Positions 1 through 8,403 of a DNA stretch of 64,000 nucleotides are shown here, in pieces. Numbering within the stretch: position 1 is the first letter of the stretch; each line of letters opens with the position of its first letter. The stretch spans positions 930,001 through 994,000 of the forward strand of contig NZ_SSMC01000001.1 of the NCBI RefSeq assembly GCF_004799345.1, given 5' to 3'. A program made the translations under genes and the position numbers. This DNA is from Robertkochia marina. GTDB taxonomy: Bacteria; Bacteroidota; Bacteroidia; Flavobacteriales; Flavobacteriaceae. The notes below the pieces were generated by a model. It worked only from the letters and a program-made list of their open reading frames with translations, was not told the DNA's origin and did no database searches.

Positions 1-476
1 ATTACATGCTCTGATTCTTCCATGATGGTTCTGGCTAATTGAATAGGGCTTTTTACCGTGCTTACCCCGGAAACAGCTCCGGCATTGAGGTCTTTCCCGT
101 TCATGATCGAGGCGTCAAGTTCGTTTTTGCCTTCGTGGGTAAAAACAGCTCCAACTCCGGCGTTGAATAATGGAGATTCCTCCATGATCTGAATGGCCGC
201 GATGACCGCATCGAGACTCTCCCCGCCGTTCTTTAACACTTCGTATCCGGCAGTTACTGCTTCTTTTAGTTTGGCCTGGTAAGCCTCCTCCTGTTCAGGA
301 GTCATGTTTTCTTTTAAAATGGTTCCGGCTCCACCATGGATTACAATACCAATTGGAGGCTCCTGTTCTGTGGTTGCAGCTGTATCTTCAGCAGTGTTCG
401 TGGTACTCTGTTCCTCGGTTGAAGGTTTGCAATTCAGGAACAATAGCATTAGGACGAAAATTTTGACAAATTTCAT
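1..476 (-). CDS. Isoaspartyl peptidase/L-asparaginase lipoprotein, 5' part only
   Basis: The gene is cut by the left window edge, so only about 158 N-terminal residues are visible. They begin with a lipoprotein signal (MKFVKIFVLMLLLFLNC, lipobox Cys at residue 17) and a Thr/Glu-rich linker. The Ntn-hydrolase fold of plant-type (class 2) asparaginases follows: the IVIHGGAGTI strand, a SLDAVIAAI helix and the NAGVGAVFT...ELDASIM segment near the substrate pocket. The autocleavage Thr lies beyond the edge. By family, the enzyme hydrolyses isoaspartyl dipeptides and/or asparagine after self-cleavage into two chains. The lipobox implies a periplasmic or outer-membrane location. The ATG at 476 is the only start that gives the signal peptide. 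Confidence 0.9.
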   Translation of the reverse strand, partial: MKFVKIFVLMLLFLNCKPSTEEQSTTNTAEDTAATTEQEPPIGIVIHGGAGTILKENMTPEQEEAYQAKLKEAVTAGYEVLKNGGESLDAVIAAIQIMEESPLFNAGVGAVFTHEGKNELDASIMNGKDLNAGAVSGVSTVKSPIQLARTIMEESEHV

Positions 477-528
477 GGAGTTCTGTTAGATTTTGATTAA
501 AAGCGTTTAAATTTAGGTGATTCGAAAA

Positions 529-568
529 GAATTAAAAAAGAACCTCCTGTTTTTTTAAGAGGTTTTTA
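529..568. terminator. Weak A/T-flanked hairpin in the 477-672 intergenic gap
   Basis: An AACCTC/GAGGTT stem (541-546 and 559-564) has an A-run on its left and a T-run on its right, the look of a bidirectional intrinsic terminator. It lies between two divergent genes, so no annotated transcript obviously ends here. It may sit in a 5' leader or end a short unannotated transcript. The rest of the 196-bp gap shows nothing else recognisable. Confidence 0.3.
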
Positions 569-672
569 TTTGCCTCTTTCCTTTAAGTTTTTCTACACCC
601 CATTTCATTTAAGGCCCCGTTTATTTTAACAATGCTCCCTCTCTGATCATGGCTTGTTAATTCGGGCAGGTA

Positions 673-1167
673 ATGAAGAATGTTTTTTTAATGATGACCA
701 TATTCCTTGGGGGGGTGTTGGTTTCTTGCAATAATGAAGGATTGGAAGCCCCCGCGCCAAGGGCTGTCGGGGAGGTGGTTGCTGAAAAGCAATTGGAATC
801 TCAGACGTTGAACCTGGTGAATGACTTTAGAAGTTCACTTAACCTTGGTATACTGAAATATAATGAAAAGGCCTATGATCTGGCCTTTGAACATGCTGTC
901 TATATGGCCGGAACGGGTAAGTTAACCCACGATAATTTTCAACAACGGGCAGAACAGCTGGCCGCTGAGGTGAACGCCGTATTGGTTGCAGAAAACCTCT
1001 CCAGAAATTATCCGGATCCCTTCGAAACGCTTAAGGGCTGGCGAGAAAGCCCGGGACACCTGGCAAATATAGTGGGCGATTATACCCATACTGCTGTGGC
1101 AGTGGTAAGCACTAAAGACGGACAGGTGTATTACACCCAACTCTTCTTCAAAACAGCCGGTGAGTGA
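673..1167 (+). CDS. CAP-domain (SCP/PR-1-like) lipoprotein
   Basis: This 164-residue protein starts with a lipoprotein signal (MKNVFLMMTIFLGGVLVSC, Cys 19). The remainder is a compact bacterial CAP domain. Visible CAP signatures are a LVNDFRSSLNLGIL first helix, a TGKLTHDNF segment with the conserved His, AENLSRNY (the ENL motif) and GWRESPGHLANI (the W..SPGH motif). The two His residues and the Glu form the cavity that defines CAP proteins. Their biochemical role in bacteria is poorly known, and most are secreted or surface-anchored. It is a single gene, divergent from the asparaginase and 104 bp before the 3-hydroxyanthranilate dioxygenase gene. Confidence 0.88.
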   Translation: MKNVFLMMTIFLGGVLVSCNNEGLEAPAPRAVGEVVAEKQLESQTLNLVNDFRSSLNLGILKYNEKAYDLAFEHAVYMAGTGKLTHDNFQQRAEQLAAEVNAVLVAENLSRNYPDPFETLKGWRESPGHLANIVGDYTHTAVAVVSTKDGQVYYTQLFFKTAGE

Positions 1168-1271
1168 TCATAGATCCCGGCGGAAACATTCAAGCGTAGT
1201 ATTTTGATAATGTTTTAACCCTTCAATCGGCCTGCATTTCTTAATTTTAGAAACCGAAAAAATAAAACGCT

Positions 1272-1817
1272 ATGTCAGTTAGCCCACCTTTTAATTTACA
1301 TAAGTGGCTTGAAGAGAACAGAGAGCTTCTTAAACCCCCTGTGGGAAACAAAAACCTTTATAAAGAATCCAAAGATTATATCGTTATGGTCGTAGCCGGT
1401 CCGAATGCACGGAAAGACTACCATTACAATGAAACCGAAGAACTCTTTTACCAGTTGGAAGGAGAGATCGAAGTACACATACAGGACGAAGGGAATAAGA
1501 AAACCATGAAGCTGGGGCCGGGAGATATGTATCTTCACCCTGCAGGTATACCGCATTCTCCGGTTAGAAAGGAAGGCTCCGTAGGGCTGGTGGTTGAACG
1601 TAAGCGTACTGCTGAGTCAGGAAAAGACGGGTTGCTTTGGTTTTGTGACCATTGCAATAATAAGCTGTACGAAGTGTATTTTCCTTTACACGATATTGAA
1701 AAGGACTTTCTCGGGCATTTCAAAAAATTCTACGGTTCGGAAGCACTTAGAACCTGTGACCAATGTGGTCATGTAATGCCTGTTGATAAAAGATTTGTTG
1801 CTGAAGACGCTGAATAG
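1272..1817 (+). CDS. nbaC: 3-hydroxyanthranilate 3,4-dioxygenase
   Basis: This 181-residue cupin opens the ring of 3-hydroxyanthranilate to 2-amino-3-carboxymuconate semialdehyde in the kynurenine pathway, which leads to quinolinate/NAD or to full tryptophan breakdown. All residues expected for the bacterial enzyme are present. The iron ligands are H51, E57 and H95, and the substrate-binding residues are R47, R99 and E110. A C-terminal rubredoxin-like iron site is formed by C125/C128 and C162/C165. The length equals the family norm. The next gene is an aldehyde dehydrogenase. Tryptophan 2,3-dioxygenase is in this window, but about 54 kb away. Kynureninase and kynurenine monooxygenase are not in the window. 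Confidence 0.96.
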   Translation: MSVSPPFNLHKWLEENRELLKPPVGNKNLYKESKDYIVMVVAGPNARKDYHYNETEELFYQLEGEIEVHIQDEGNKKTMKLGPGDMYLHPAGIPHSPVRKEGSVGLVVERKRTAESGKDGLLWFCDHCNNKLYEVYFPLHDIEKDFLGHFKKFYGSEALRTCDQCGHVMPVDKRFVAEDAE

Positions 1818-1858
1818 GAATTGTACTTAAGACAGTGGGCAAAAGTATTAAATCTTTG

Positions 1859-1866
1859 TACATTTG
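1859..1866 (+). promoter_or_regulatory. TAnnTTTG -7 element before the aldehyde dehydrogenase
   Basis: TACATTTG matches the Bacteroidetes -7 consensus and lies 37 bp before the ATG at 1904. No convincing TTTG box is seen 17-20 bp upstream, so this rests on the -7 match alone. Confidence 0.35.
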
Positions 1867-1903
1867 TGATATTCATAACAAAAAACACCCAAATAGTTAA
1901 ATA

Positions 1904-3457
1904 ATGTCAATTACTTTAGAAGATTATGGAATTCGAGAAGCCCTGGAAAAACTGGGGGTTAAAGAGATAAATGAAGGTACTTCTACCGGATCGCATTGGT
2001 TTGGAGAAGGTGAGCTGATCGAGTCAGTTTCGCCGGTGGATGATCAGGTGATCGGAAAAGTGCGTCAAACCAATAAGGAGGACTATGAAAAAGTAGTGGC
2101 TACTGCCGGAGCTGCTTTTAAGCAGTGGCGAACGATGCCTGCTCCTCAACGTGGTGAGATTGTACGTCAGTTTGGAGAAGAATTGAGAGCGTTTAAGGAA
2201 CCTCTTGGAAAACTGGTATCTTACGAAATGGGTAAATCCCTGCAGGAAGGGTATGGAGAAGTACAGGAGATGATCGACATCTGTGATTTTGCAGTGGGCT
2301 TATCGCGTCAGCTTCACGGTTTGACCATGCATTCAGAAAGACCGGGGCACAGAATGTATGAGCAATACCATCCGTTAGGTATCGTGGGTATTATCTCTGC
2401 CTTTAACTTTCCTGTGGCCGTTTGGTCATGGAATACGGCCCTGGCATGGGTTTGTGGTGATGTGTGTATCTGGAAGCCTTCAGAAAAAACTCCGCTTACG
2501 GCTGTAGCTTGTCAGAACCTGATCGCACGAGTGTTGAAAAAGAACGATCTTCCCGAAGGGATCTCCTGTTTGATCAATGGTAATTACAAGGTTGGTGAAT
2601 GGCTTACCAGCGATAAGCGCGTACCTCTGATCTCAGCTACCGGATCTATCAGAATGGGTAAGATCGTAGCACAGGAAGTGGCCAAAAGATTAGGAAAATC
2701 CCTGCTGGAGTTGGGTGGAAACAACGCTATTATTGTAACTCCTGATGCCGATATAAAAATGACCGTGATCGGGGCGGTATTTGGTGCTGTGGGTACCTGT
2801 GGTCAACGCTGTACCTCTACCCGAAGATTGATCGTTCACGAAGATGTTTACGATCAGGTTAAGGAGGCTATTACTGATGCTTATAAACAATTAAAGATTG
2901 GAAATCCTCTTGATCAGAATAACCATGTAGGACCGCTTATAGATAAGGATGCTGTGAGTAATTATTTAAATGCCCTTGACCAGGTTAAGAAGCATGGCGG
3001 TAATATTCTTGTTGAGGGAGGTGTTCTTGAAGGGGAAGGATTTGAAAGCGGTTGCTACGTCAAGCCTGCCATTGCCGAAGCTGAAAATCACTGGGATATT
3101 GTTCAGGAAGAAACCTTTGCACCCATACTCTATCTGATGAAATATTCAGGAGATGTTGAAAATGCCATTGAATTGCAGAATGGGGTTGTACAAGGATTAT
3201 CATCTGCCATTATGACCACCAACCTGAGAGAGGCAGAGCGTTTTCTTTCTGCTGCAGGTTCCGATTGCGGGATCGCCAATGTGAACATTGGTACCAGTGG
3301 TGCAGAGATCGGAGGTGCCTTTGGTGGAGAAAAGGAGACCGGGGGTGGTCGTGAAAGTGGGTCTGATGCCTGGAAGATCTATATGAGAAGACAAACCAAT
3401 ACCATTAATTACACCACTGAGCTTCCTTTAGCTCAGGGTATAAAGTTCGATCTGTAA
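1904..3457 (+). CDS. Aldehyde dehydrogenase, ALDH7 (antiquitin/aminoadipate-semialdehyde) type
   Basis: This is a full-length 517-residue NAD(P)-dependent aldehyde dehydrogenase. The active site is intact: N168 in the FNFP motif, general base E269 in LELGGNN, and nucleophile C303 in GTCGQRCTSTRR. The C-terminal stretch (NVNIGTSGAEIGGAFGG, then ETGGGRESGSDAWK) is typical of the ALDH7 family, which oxidises alpha-aminoadipate semialdehyde/piperideine-6-carboxylate in lysine breakdown. Its position 86 bp behind 3-hydroxyanthranilate dioxygenase makes aminomuconate semialdehyde an alternative substrate. Family resemblance favours the first and neighbourhood hints at the second. A terminator follows the gene directly. 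Confidence 0.88.
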   Translation: MSITLEDYGIREALEKLGVKEINEGTSTGSHWFGEGELIESVSPVDDQVIGKVRQTNKEDYEKVVATAGAAFKQWRTMPAPQRGEIVRQFGEELRAFKEPLGKLVSYEMGKSLQEGYGEVQEMIDICDFAVGLSRQLHGLTMHSERPGHRMYEQYHPLGIVGIISAFNFPVAVWSWNTALAWVCGDVCIWKPSEKTPLTAVACQNLIARVLKKNDLPEGISCLINGNYKVGEWLTSDKRVPLISATGSIRMGKIVAQEVAKRLGKSLLELGGNNAIIVTPDADIKMTVIGAVFGAVGTCGQRCTSTRRLIVHEDVYDQVKEAITDAYKQLKIGNPLDQNNHVGPLIDKDAVSNYLNALDQVKKHGGNILVEGGVLEGEGFESGCYVKPAIAEAENHWDIVQEETFAPILYLMKYSGDVENAIELQNGVVQGLSSAIMTTNLREAERFLSAAGSDCGIANVNIGTSGAEIGGAFGGEKETGGGRESGSDAWKIYMRRQTNTINYTTELPLAQGIKFDL

Positions 3458-3477
3458 GCAGAACGACCTCAAAAAAT

Positions 3478-3507
3478 AAAAGCCTTCCATTTACGGAAGG
3501 CTTTTTT
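3478..3507. terminator. Intrinsic terminator between convergent genes
   Basis: An AGCCTTCC/GGAAGGCT 8-bp stem with a 6-nt loop is followed by a T-run and preceded by an A-run, so it can serve both the aldehyde dehydrogenase gene (+) and the phosphoesterase gene (-). Confidence 0.88.
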
Positions 3508-3526
3508 GCTTTAAATGACTTTTGCC

Positions 3527-4261
3527 TTATCCATTTCGACCATTCTCTTCAGGGTAAAGCGTATGAACATTATCGCTTTGCCAGAATTCCTTTGTAGCGA
3601 CATCCATAATTGTTAACGGACTTTTATAGGCGGCGCCTGTATCTAAATTCCATATGGTGGCTTTGTTTACCGGGGTGGTTTTTCCGATACGTGTTGTTGG
3701 GGTATGACCGATGTAAATTTCATGATAGTGGGTAAGGCGCTCGGGGTAAAAGGGGTCGTCAGGACTTAGGTCGGGATCCAGTGCCAGGGCCATCTCCCAT
3801 AGTGATCGGTCCCAAAACAGCATATCAGTGAAATATTCACGGGTAACTCCATGAAGATTAGTAAAGCCGGCGTGTACAAAGAGTCTGTTGGAGCCGTCCA
3901 GGTGGTAGTTGTCAAGTTGTTCAAGAAATTGGCGGTGAAGGGTTGTTCTTGAGTCTGGCAGATCCCGGTAGGCATCAACAGTTGCCTGTCCGCCGTGCTG
4001 CAGCCACATAGGGTTCTCTTCTCCCGTTTCCAGCCATTTTAAAAACAACTGATCATGATTTCCCCTGATGAATACGCAATCATGGCTGCTTCGCAGGCTG
4101 ATAAGATGGTCCATGACCCCCGGAACATCACTCCATCCATCTACATAATCTCCCAGGAATATGAGTTTATCATCCGGGGTAACCGCAGCGCGTTCTATAA
4201 CTTGCTCCAGGGCCTTTAATCCTCCGTGAATATCTCCGATGACCAAAGTTCTTGCACCCAT
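3527..4261 (-). CDS. Calcineurin-like metallophosphoesterase (Ser/Thr phosphatase type)
   Basis: This 244-residue cytosolic protein carries the full PPP-like metal-binding signature: GDIHGG (D10, H12), GDYVDG (D38) and GNHDQ (N68-H69-D70). HAGF and YIGHTPT supply the C-terminal metal-binding His residues. This family removes phosphate from proteins or from dinucleoside polyphosphates such as Ap4A, and the substrate cannot be decided from sequence. There is no signal peptide. It is transcribed away from the PfkB kinase gene. A CAAAGATA (reverse-complement -7) element lies 20 bp upstream of the start. Confidence 0.9.
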   Translation of the reverse strand: MGARTLVIGDIHGGLKALEQVIERAAVTPDDKLIFLGDYVDGWSDVPGVMDHLISLRSSHDCVFIRGNHDQLFLKWLETGEENPMWLQHGGQATVDAYRDLPDSRTTLHRQFLEQLDNYHLDGSNRLFVHAGFTNLHGVTREYFTDMLFWDRSLWEMALALDPDLSPDDPFYPERLTHYHEIYIGHTPTTRIGKTTPVNKATIWNLDTGAAYKSPLTIMDVATKEFWQSDNVHTLYPEENGRNG

Positions 4262-4280
4262 AATAATTGCGTTTAATCTT

Positions 4281-4288
4281 CAAAGATA
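4281..4288 (-). promoter_or_regulatory. TAnnTTTG -7 element for the phosphoesterase gene
   Basis: TATCTTTG on the minus strand lies 20 bp before the start at 4261. No clear upstream box was found. Confidence 0.3.
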
Positions 4289-4375
4289 GTGAGCTCACAG
4301 ATAACTTTTATATAACCTTCGCCAATAGAACCCAATTCGCTATCTTTAATAGAGAACCAAATCTGATGAGTTGTC

Positions 4376-5323
4376 ATGAAAAAGGTGTTTTGTATCGGAG
4401 AGATCCTGATCGATTTTGTAGCCGAATCCCAAGGCACTAACCTGGAAAATGCCACTGTCTTTTCAAAGAAGCCCGGGGGTGCTCCTGCCAATGTAGCGGC
4501 GGCTGTAAGCAGACTCGGTGGCAAGGCCGTATTTGTAGGCGCTGTTGGCCGGGATCCCTTCGGAAGTTTTTTATTGCATTGTCTTCAGGAGGAGGGGGTT
4601 GATGTAGCTCATGCTCAACAGGTAGAGCATTTTACCACCCTGGCCTTTGTTTCATTAGATCATACCGGAGAACGGGACTTTGTTTTCAATAGGGGGGCAG
4701 ATAGAGAACTGAAATACGACCCTCAACTGGTTTCTGTCTTTGGAGGACAGGTGGTTCACTTTGGTGCTGCAACCTGTTTCTTAGGGGGAAAACTTGAAAC
4801 TGCCTATCGCCAGTATCTCAGAGAAGCCAGGGCTGCAGGCTGTCTGATAAGTTTTGACCCTAATTACCGAACCGACCTTTGGAAAGAGGGGAGAGACTAC
4901 TTTATTGATCAGTGTATCTACTATTTAAAAAGCGCCCATTTCGCAAAATTAAGTCTTGAAGAAGCCAGGCTGATCACCGGAAGTGAAACCCTGGAGGGAG
5001 CGTGCCGTTTTATACATCAATTAGGGGTTTTCTGTATCACGGTAACCCTTGGTGAACAGGGTACTTATCTGAGCGTAGGAGAGCAAAATACCACAATAGG
5101 CTCAGTTGCGGTAGAAGCTAAGGATACCACGGGAGCCGGTGATGCTTTTGTGGGTTGCGTTTTATGGCAATTATCCCGTTCCGGTGACCCTGTGTCTCTG
5201 ATTCGTGATTTTGACCGAATGAGTAATGTTGTAATGCTTGCCAACCGGGCGGGCGCTCATACCACCACTGCTTTCGGAGCCATACCCGCATTACCTTATG
5301 AGGCAGACCTCGGGGTGAATTAA
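4376..5323 (+). CDS. PfkB-family carbohydrate kinase, probably fructokinase
   Basis: This 315-residue ribokinase-like kinase has the N-terminal GEILIDF strand and the KKPGGAPANVAAAVSRLGG sugar-binding signature (PfkB signature 1). The C-terminal DTTGAGDAFVG signature carries catalytic base D256 and the anion hole. Overall it resembles fructokinases more than ribokinases or adenosine kinases, so ATP-dependent phosphorylation of fructose to fructose-6-phosphate is the best inference. No sugar transporter or regulator lies next to it to confirm the substrate. The gene ends in a 4-bp stop-codon overlap with the convergent AlbA_2 gene, so no terminator separates them. Confidence 0.85.
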   Translation: MKKVFCIGEILIDFVAESQGTNLENATVFSKKPGGAPANVAAAVSRLGGKAVFVGAVGRDPFGSFLLHCLQEEGVDVAHAQQVEHFTTLAFVSLDHTGERDFVFNRGADRELKYDPQLVSVFGGQVVHFGAATCFLGGKLETAYRQYLREARAAGCLISFDPNYRTDLWKEGRDYFIDQCIYYLKSAHFAKLSLEEARLITGSETLEGACRFIHQLGVFCITVTLGEQGTYLSVGEQNTTIGSVAVEAKDTTGAGDAFVGCVLWQLSRSGDPVSLIRDFDRMSNVVMLANRAGAHTTTAFGAIPALPYEADLGVN

Positions 5324-6456
5324 TTATAACGTACCTTTCTTAAGATTCTCAAAGCCTCTTTTAGTGACTGATAAACCTTTTGATCGGCCGCTCTGACATA
5401 TTCCTTATAATCTTCCAGCATTTGTTTGGCACCTTCAAAACCATTCAGATAACAAATAAGATGGGTGGCCGGTAACTGTTCCAGGTCTTTAAAGTCTTTG
5501 GAAGAGAGTTCGGTTTTCTTTTTTAATTTTTCAAGAATGGTGTTGTTGGTGTTGAAAATATGGTACAGCATTTTTTTATCGTACTCCGGAGGCTCAAAAA
5601 GTAATTTGCTGTGAATTCTGTACGTGCCGTTATCCTTAAAAGTAATGGTCATCCGTTCAAGAGGGTAAAACTTTTTATGTTGCTGTAATCCCAGTTTTAC
5701 ATATTCGGTAGTGGTAAAGCTGTTGGCATCAAAATGGATCTCTACCTCATCAAGGGCAGAATAAAAAAGACGTACCTGCTCGTTGATCAATTCGATATCT
5801 AAACGGGAATAGTAGGTTTTGCCTTTGACATTTTTTGTTTGCCCGGCCCAACAAACCACAAATTGCTCTTTAAATACCTTGTAAGATGATTCCAGGTCGG
5901 GATGGCGGTGATTTATAAAATCGACCACCCCGTCAAGGGTTAATTCTATGTTGTTTCTTGCGTGTTGTTCAATCTCGGCCACAATGGCCGAATTGATATC
6001 CTTCATCTCAATGTCAAATACCTTGGGCATGCTCATGCTTCCATCTCTGAAGAACACAGAGCCACCCCAATATTTCCATATATTTTTTTTCAGGGCACAG
6101 AGTTTACCTTCGGAGCGTATGGTAACCAGTCCCACCACCTTGTCTTCAGGGAGATTGGGAAAGGGAATGTTTTCATAGGTGATAATAGGTGGGTTTTGTA
6201 TGTAGGCATTAACCAGGTTCTGGATCTTACTGTCATCAAAAAAGTCAACGCCTACAATACTGTTATCTTCATCTTCTATGCCCACAACGATGTAGGAGTT
6301 GTTTTCCGGATTTGAATTGGCAAGCGCACATACATGCTTTATAAACTTTGCCTTACCCTCTTTGTCGCCAATGTTTAATTTTCGTTTTTTATCATAAAAA
6401 CTGTTCTCATCATTATGAGCCAGTAGATTTTTGATAAGTAAACGTTTATTGATCAT
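5320..6456 (-). CDS. AlbA_2 (Schlafen-type) domain protein, conserved in flavobacteria
   Basis: The chosen start at 6456 gives 378 residues beginning MINKRLLIKN. An upstream in-frame ATG at 6486 would add ten residues (MREKRQFFNA) and is less likely. The first 130 residues form an AlbA_2/Slfn-type nucleotide- or nucleic-acid-binding domain: the KEGKAKFIKHVCALANS helix, then NNSYIVVGIEDEDN. The remaining 250 residues are an uncharacterised extension with no helicase or winged-helix motif that I can recognise. There is no membrane segment. Databases often label such proteins ATP-binding protein, but the function is unknown. The neighbours (sugar kinase, SDR) give no clue. Confidence 0.75.
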   Translation of the reverse strand: MINKRLLIKNLLAHNDENSFYDKKRKLNIGDKEGKAKFIKHVCALANSNPENNSYIVVGIEDEDNSIVGVDFFDDSKIQNLVNAYIQNPPIITYENIPFPNLPEDKVVGLVTIRSEGKLCALKKNIWKYWGGSVFFRDGSMSMPKVFDIEMKDINSAIVAEIEQHARNNIELTLDGVVDFINHRHPDLESSYKVFKEQFVVCWAGQTKNVKGKTYYSRLDIELINEQVRLFYSALDEVEIHFDANSFTTTEYVKLGLQQHKKFYPLERMTITFKDNGTYRIHSKLLFEPPEYDKKMLYHIFNTNNTILEKLKKKTELSSKDFKDLEQLPATHLICYLNGFEGAKQMLEDYKEYVRAADQKVYQSLKEALRILRKVRYN

Positions 6457-6527
6457 GGCGTTGAAGAATTGGCGCTTTTCACGCACTCGAAGGCTTTAAA
6501 TGCAGGGTTTATGGGGTAATTATAAAT

Positions 6528-7280
6528 TTAAGGATTCTTGTTCACTATGGTGCTGCTTGCCTGATCGGTACACATAACTACCAGGTCGGCAATGTTAACG
6601 TGGGGAGGTCTGGATACCATAAACCAGGCGATCTCAGCTACATCCTCCGGACTTAAGGGGGTATAGCCTTCATACACCTTTGATGCTTTTTCCTTATCGC
6701 CTTTAAAGCGGACCTCGCTGAACTCGGTTTCTACCAAGCCCGGATTTATGGCACCAACGCGGATGTTGGTTCCATTCAGGTCTAACCGCATGCCCTGGTT
6801 GATCGCATCAACGGCATGCTTGCTGGCGCAGTATACATTGCCTTTCGGATACACTTCCTTCCCGGCGGTAGAACCGATATTAATGATCTGCCCGCTTTTT
6901 TGGGCTTTCATCTTAGGTAAAACCGCATGGGTTACATACAAGAGTCCTTTCACGTTAATATCCATCATGGCATCCCAGTCATCCGGGTTGCCCTCATCAA
7001 TAGGGTCCAGGCCGTGAGCGTTCCCTGCATTGTTTACCAGAATATCGATGGTTGAAAAAGAGTCGTCCAACGAACTGACGGCTTCCAATACCTTCTCCCG
7101 GTCTCTTACATCAAACCGGAGGGTGGTGACTTCGGTGATGGCAGAAAGTTCCTTTTTGAGCTCTTCCAGCCGTTCGCTCCGGCGGCCGCAAAGAATAAGT
7201 CTCAAGCCCTGTTTTCCGAACTCATAAGCGATGGCTTTTCCGATGCCGCTGGTGGCACCTGTTATCATTGCAGTTTTCAT
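6528..7280 (-). CDS. Short-chain dehydrogenase/reductase, YdfG-like
   Basis: This 250-residue classical SDR has the TGATSGIG cofactor motif at residues 7-14, LVNNAG at 81-86, and the catalytic S137, Y150 and K154. Arg residues after the second strand (CGRRSERL) favour NADP(H). The sequence resembles the YdfG group, NADP-dependent dehydrogenases of serine/3-hydroxy acids. Its start is only 15 bp after the stop of the upstream aldo/keto reductase gene, so the two reductases are probably co-transcribed. The true substrate is unknown. Confidence 0.88.
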   Translation of the reverse strand: MKTAMITGATSGIGKAIAYEFGKQGLRLILCGRRSERLEELKKELSAITEVTTLRFDVRDREKVLEAVSSLDDSFSTIDILVNNAGNAHGLDPIDEGNPDDWDAMMDINVKGLLYVTHAVLPKMKAQKSGQIINIGSTAGKEVYPKGNVYCASKHAVDAINQGMRLDLNGTNIRVGAINPGLVETEFSEVRFKGDKEKASKVYEGYTPLSPEDVAEIAWFMVSRPPHVNIADLVVMCTDQASSTIVNKNP

Positions 7281-7295
7281 AGTTGTTGGGTTTTG

Positions 7296-8159
7296 TTATG
7301 GTACTTTATGCCCCTGGCTTGCAACCTGGATCTCAAACCAGTCTTCCAGGTCAAGATCGATCTCGGTGGCTTTTATGGAATTGGCAATACGTTCGGTATT
7401 TGTGGTTCCTATCACCGGAATGATACCCGCAGGATGTTTCATGATCCAGGCAAGCAGCAGCTGATCTGCAGTAGCAGTATATTTTTCTATGAGATCGAAC
7501 ATGAGGGTTTTTAACCGGGTTGTCTGGGGGGTGTCTTCCTTAAAAAGAACCCCTAATGGACTCCAGGCCATTGGCTGTATCTTGTGAAGCATCATGTGGT
7601 CAAGGTCGCCGTTAAGCATACTCTCAAAATGAGTGGCAGAAAATTGGATCTGATTGGCGGCCACTTCTGTCTTCGATCGAACAAGATCGGTCTGGGAAGG
7701 AGTAAAGTTTGAAACTCCCAGCGCTTTGATCTTCCCTTGTTCTTTTAATTTTTGTGAGGCAGCTGCGATCTCATCGGGATGCATGAGCGGACTTGGGCGG
7801 TGCAGTAAGAGCAGGTCAAGATGATCGGTGTGCAGGTGCTTCAGGCTCTGTTCTACACTGCTGATGATGTATTTTTCAGACAGGTCATAGTGCTTTACCT
7901 TGTTATTCCTGGTCTCAGCCATATATTGGATACCGCACTTACTTATAAATTCAACCGAATCCCGGTTCACACCACTTTTCTTAAACGCCTGCCCAAAGGC
8001 GGCTTCTGTGGTATAGCCTCCATAAATATCAGCGTGATCAAAGGTGGTGATCCCGTTGTCAAAGCAGTATTTGATCAACTCTGACATCTGCGCAGTGGAT
8101 AGGTCTTTACCCCATTTACCCCATGTCATGGTTCCGGCAATAATCTTGGAAAACTTCAT
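7296..8159 (-). CDS. Aldo/keto reductase, YdhF-like
   Basis: This 287-residue TIM-barrel oxidoreductase has the AKR active site: D41 and Y46 in FDHADIYGGYTTE, K74 in FISKCGI, and the His in DLLLLHRPSP. The C-terminal PVIGTTNTERI loop binds the NADPH phosphate. It is closest in appearance to the YdhF group of bacterial AKRs, NADPH-dependent carbonyl reductases of broad or unknown substrate. It is the first gene of a two-gene unit with the SDR downstream. Confidence 0.9.
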   Translation of the reverse strand: MKFSKIIAGTMTWGKWGKDLSTAQMSELIKYCFDNGITTFDHADIYGGYTTEAAFGQAFKKSGVNRDSVEFISKCGIQYMAETRNNKVKHYDLSEKYIISSVEQSLKHLHTDHLDLLLLHRPSPLMHPDEIAAASQKLKEQGKIKALGVSNFTPSQTDLVRSKTEVAANQIQFSATHFESMLNGDLDHMMLHKIQPMAWSPLGVLFKEDTPQTTRLKTLMFDLIEKYTATADQLLLAWIMKHPAGIIPVIGTTNTERIANSIKATEIDLDLEDWFEIQVASQGHKVP

Positions 8160-8238
8160 GTGTTTTTCTTTTTTAAAAGCAAGTTAACCAATAAGCAATT
8201 AATAGCCTTCCTTTGCGGTTAATACTTGTTAAAATCGC

Positions 8239-8269
8239 TTTTAAAAGCTCTCGAAATTATGTAGGTTTG
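8239..8269 (+). promoter_or_regulatory. Candidate promoter of the DUF4382 gene
   Basis: TAGGTTTG (8262-8269) fits the Bacteroidetes -7 element, with TTTT 19 bp upstream (8239-8242) in place of the TTTG box. Transcription would begin near 8276 and give a leader of about 128 nt before the ATG at 8404. Confidence 0.4.
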
Positions 8270-8403
8270 CCTATCTGCTTCATGGATCTGAAACAAGGTT
8301 GTGATATCACTTTACAACATCTTCTGAAAATAAAATGATCCAAAATGCGTTATCCAACGTATATAGTATTAAACCCTTAATTTTTAATAAATTACCTATA
8401 GTT

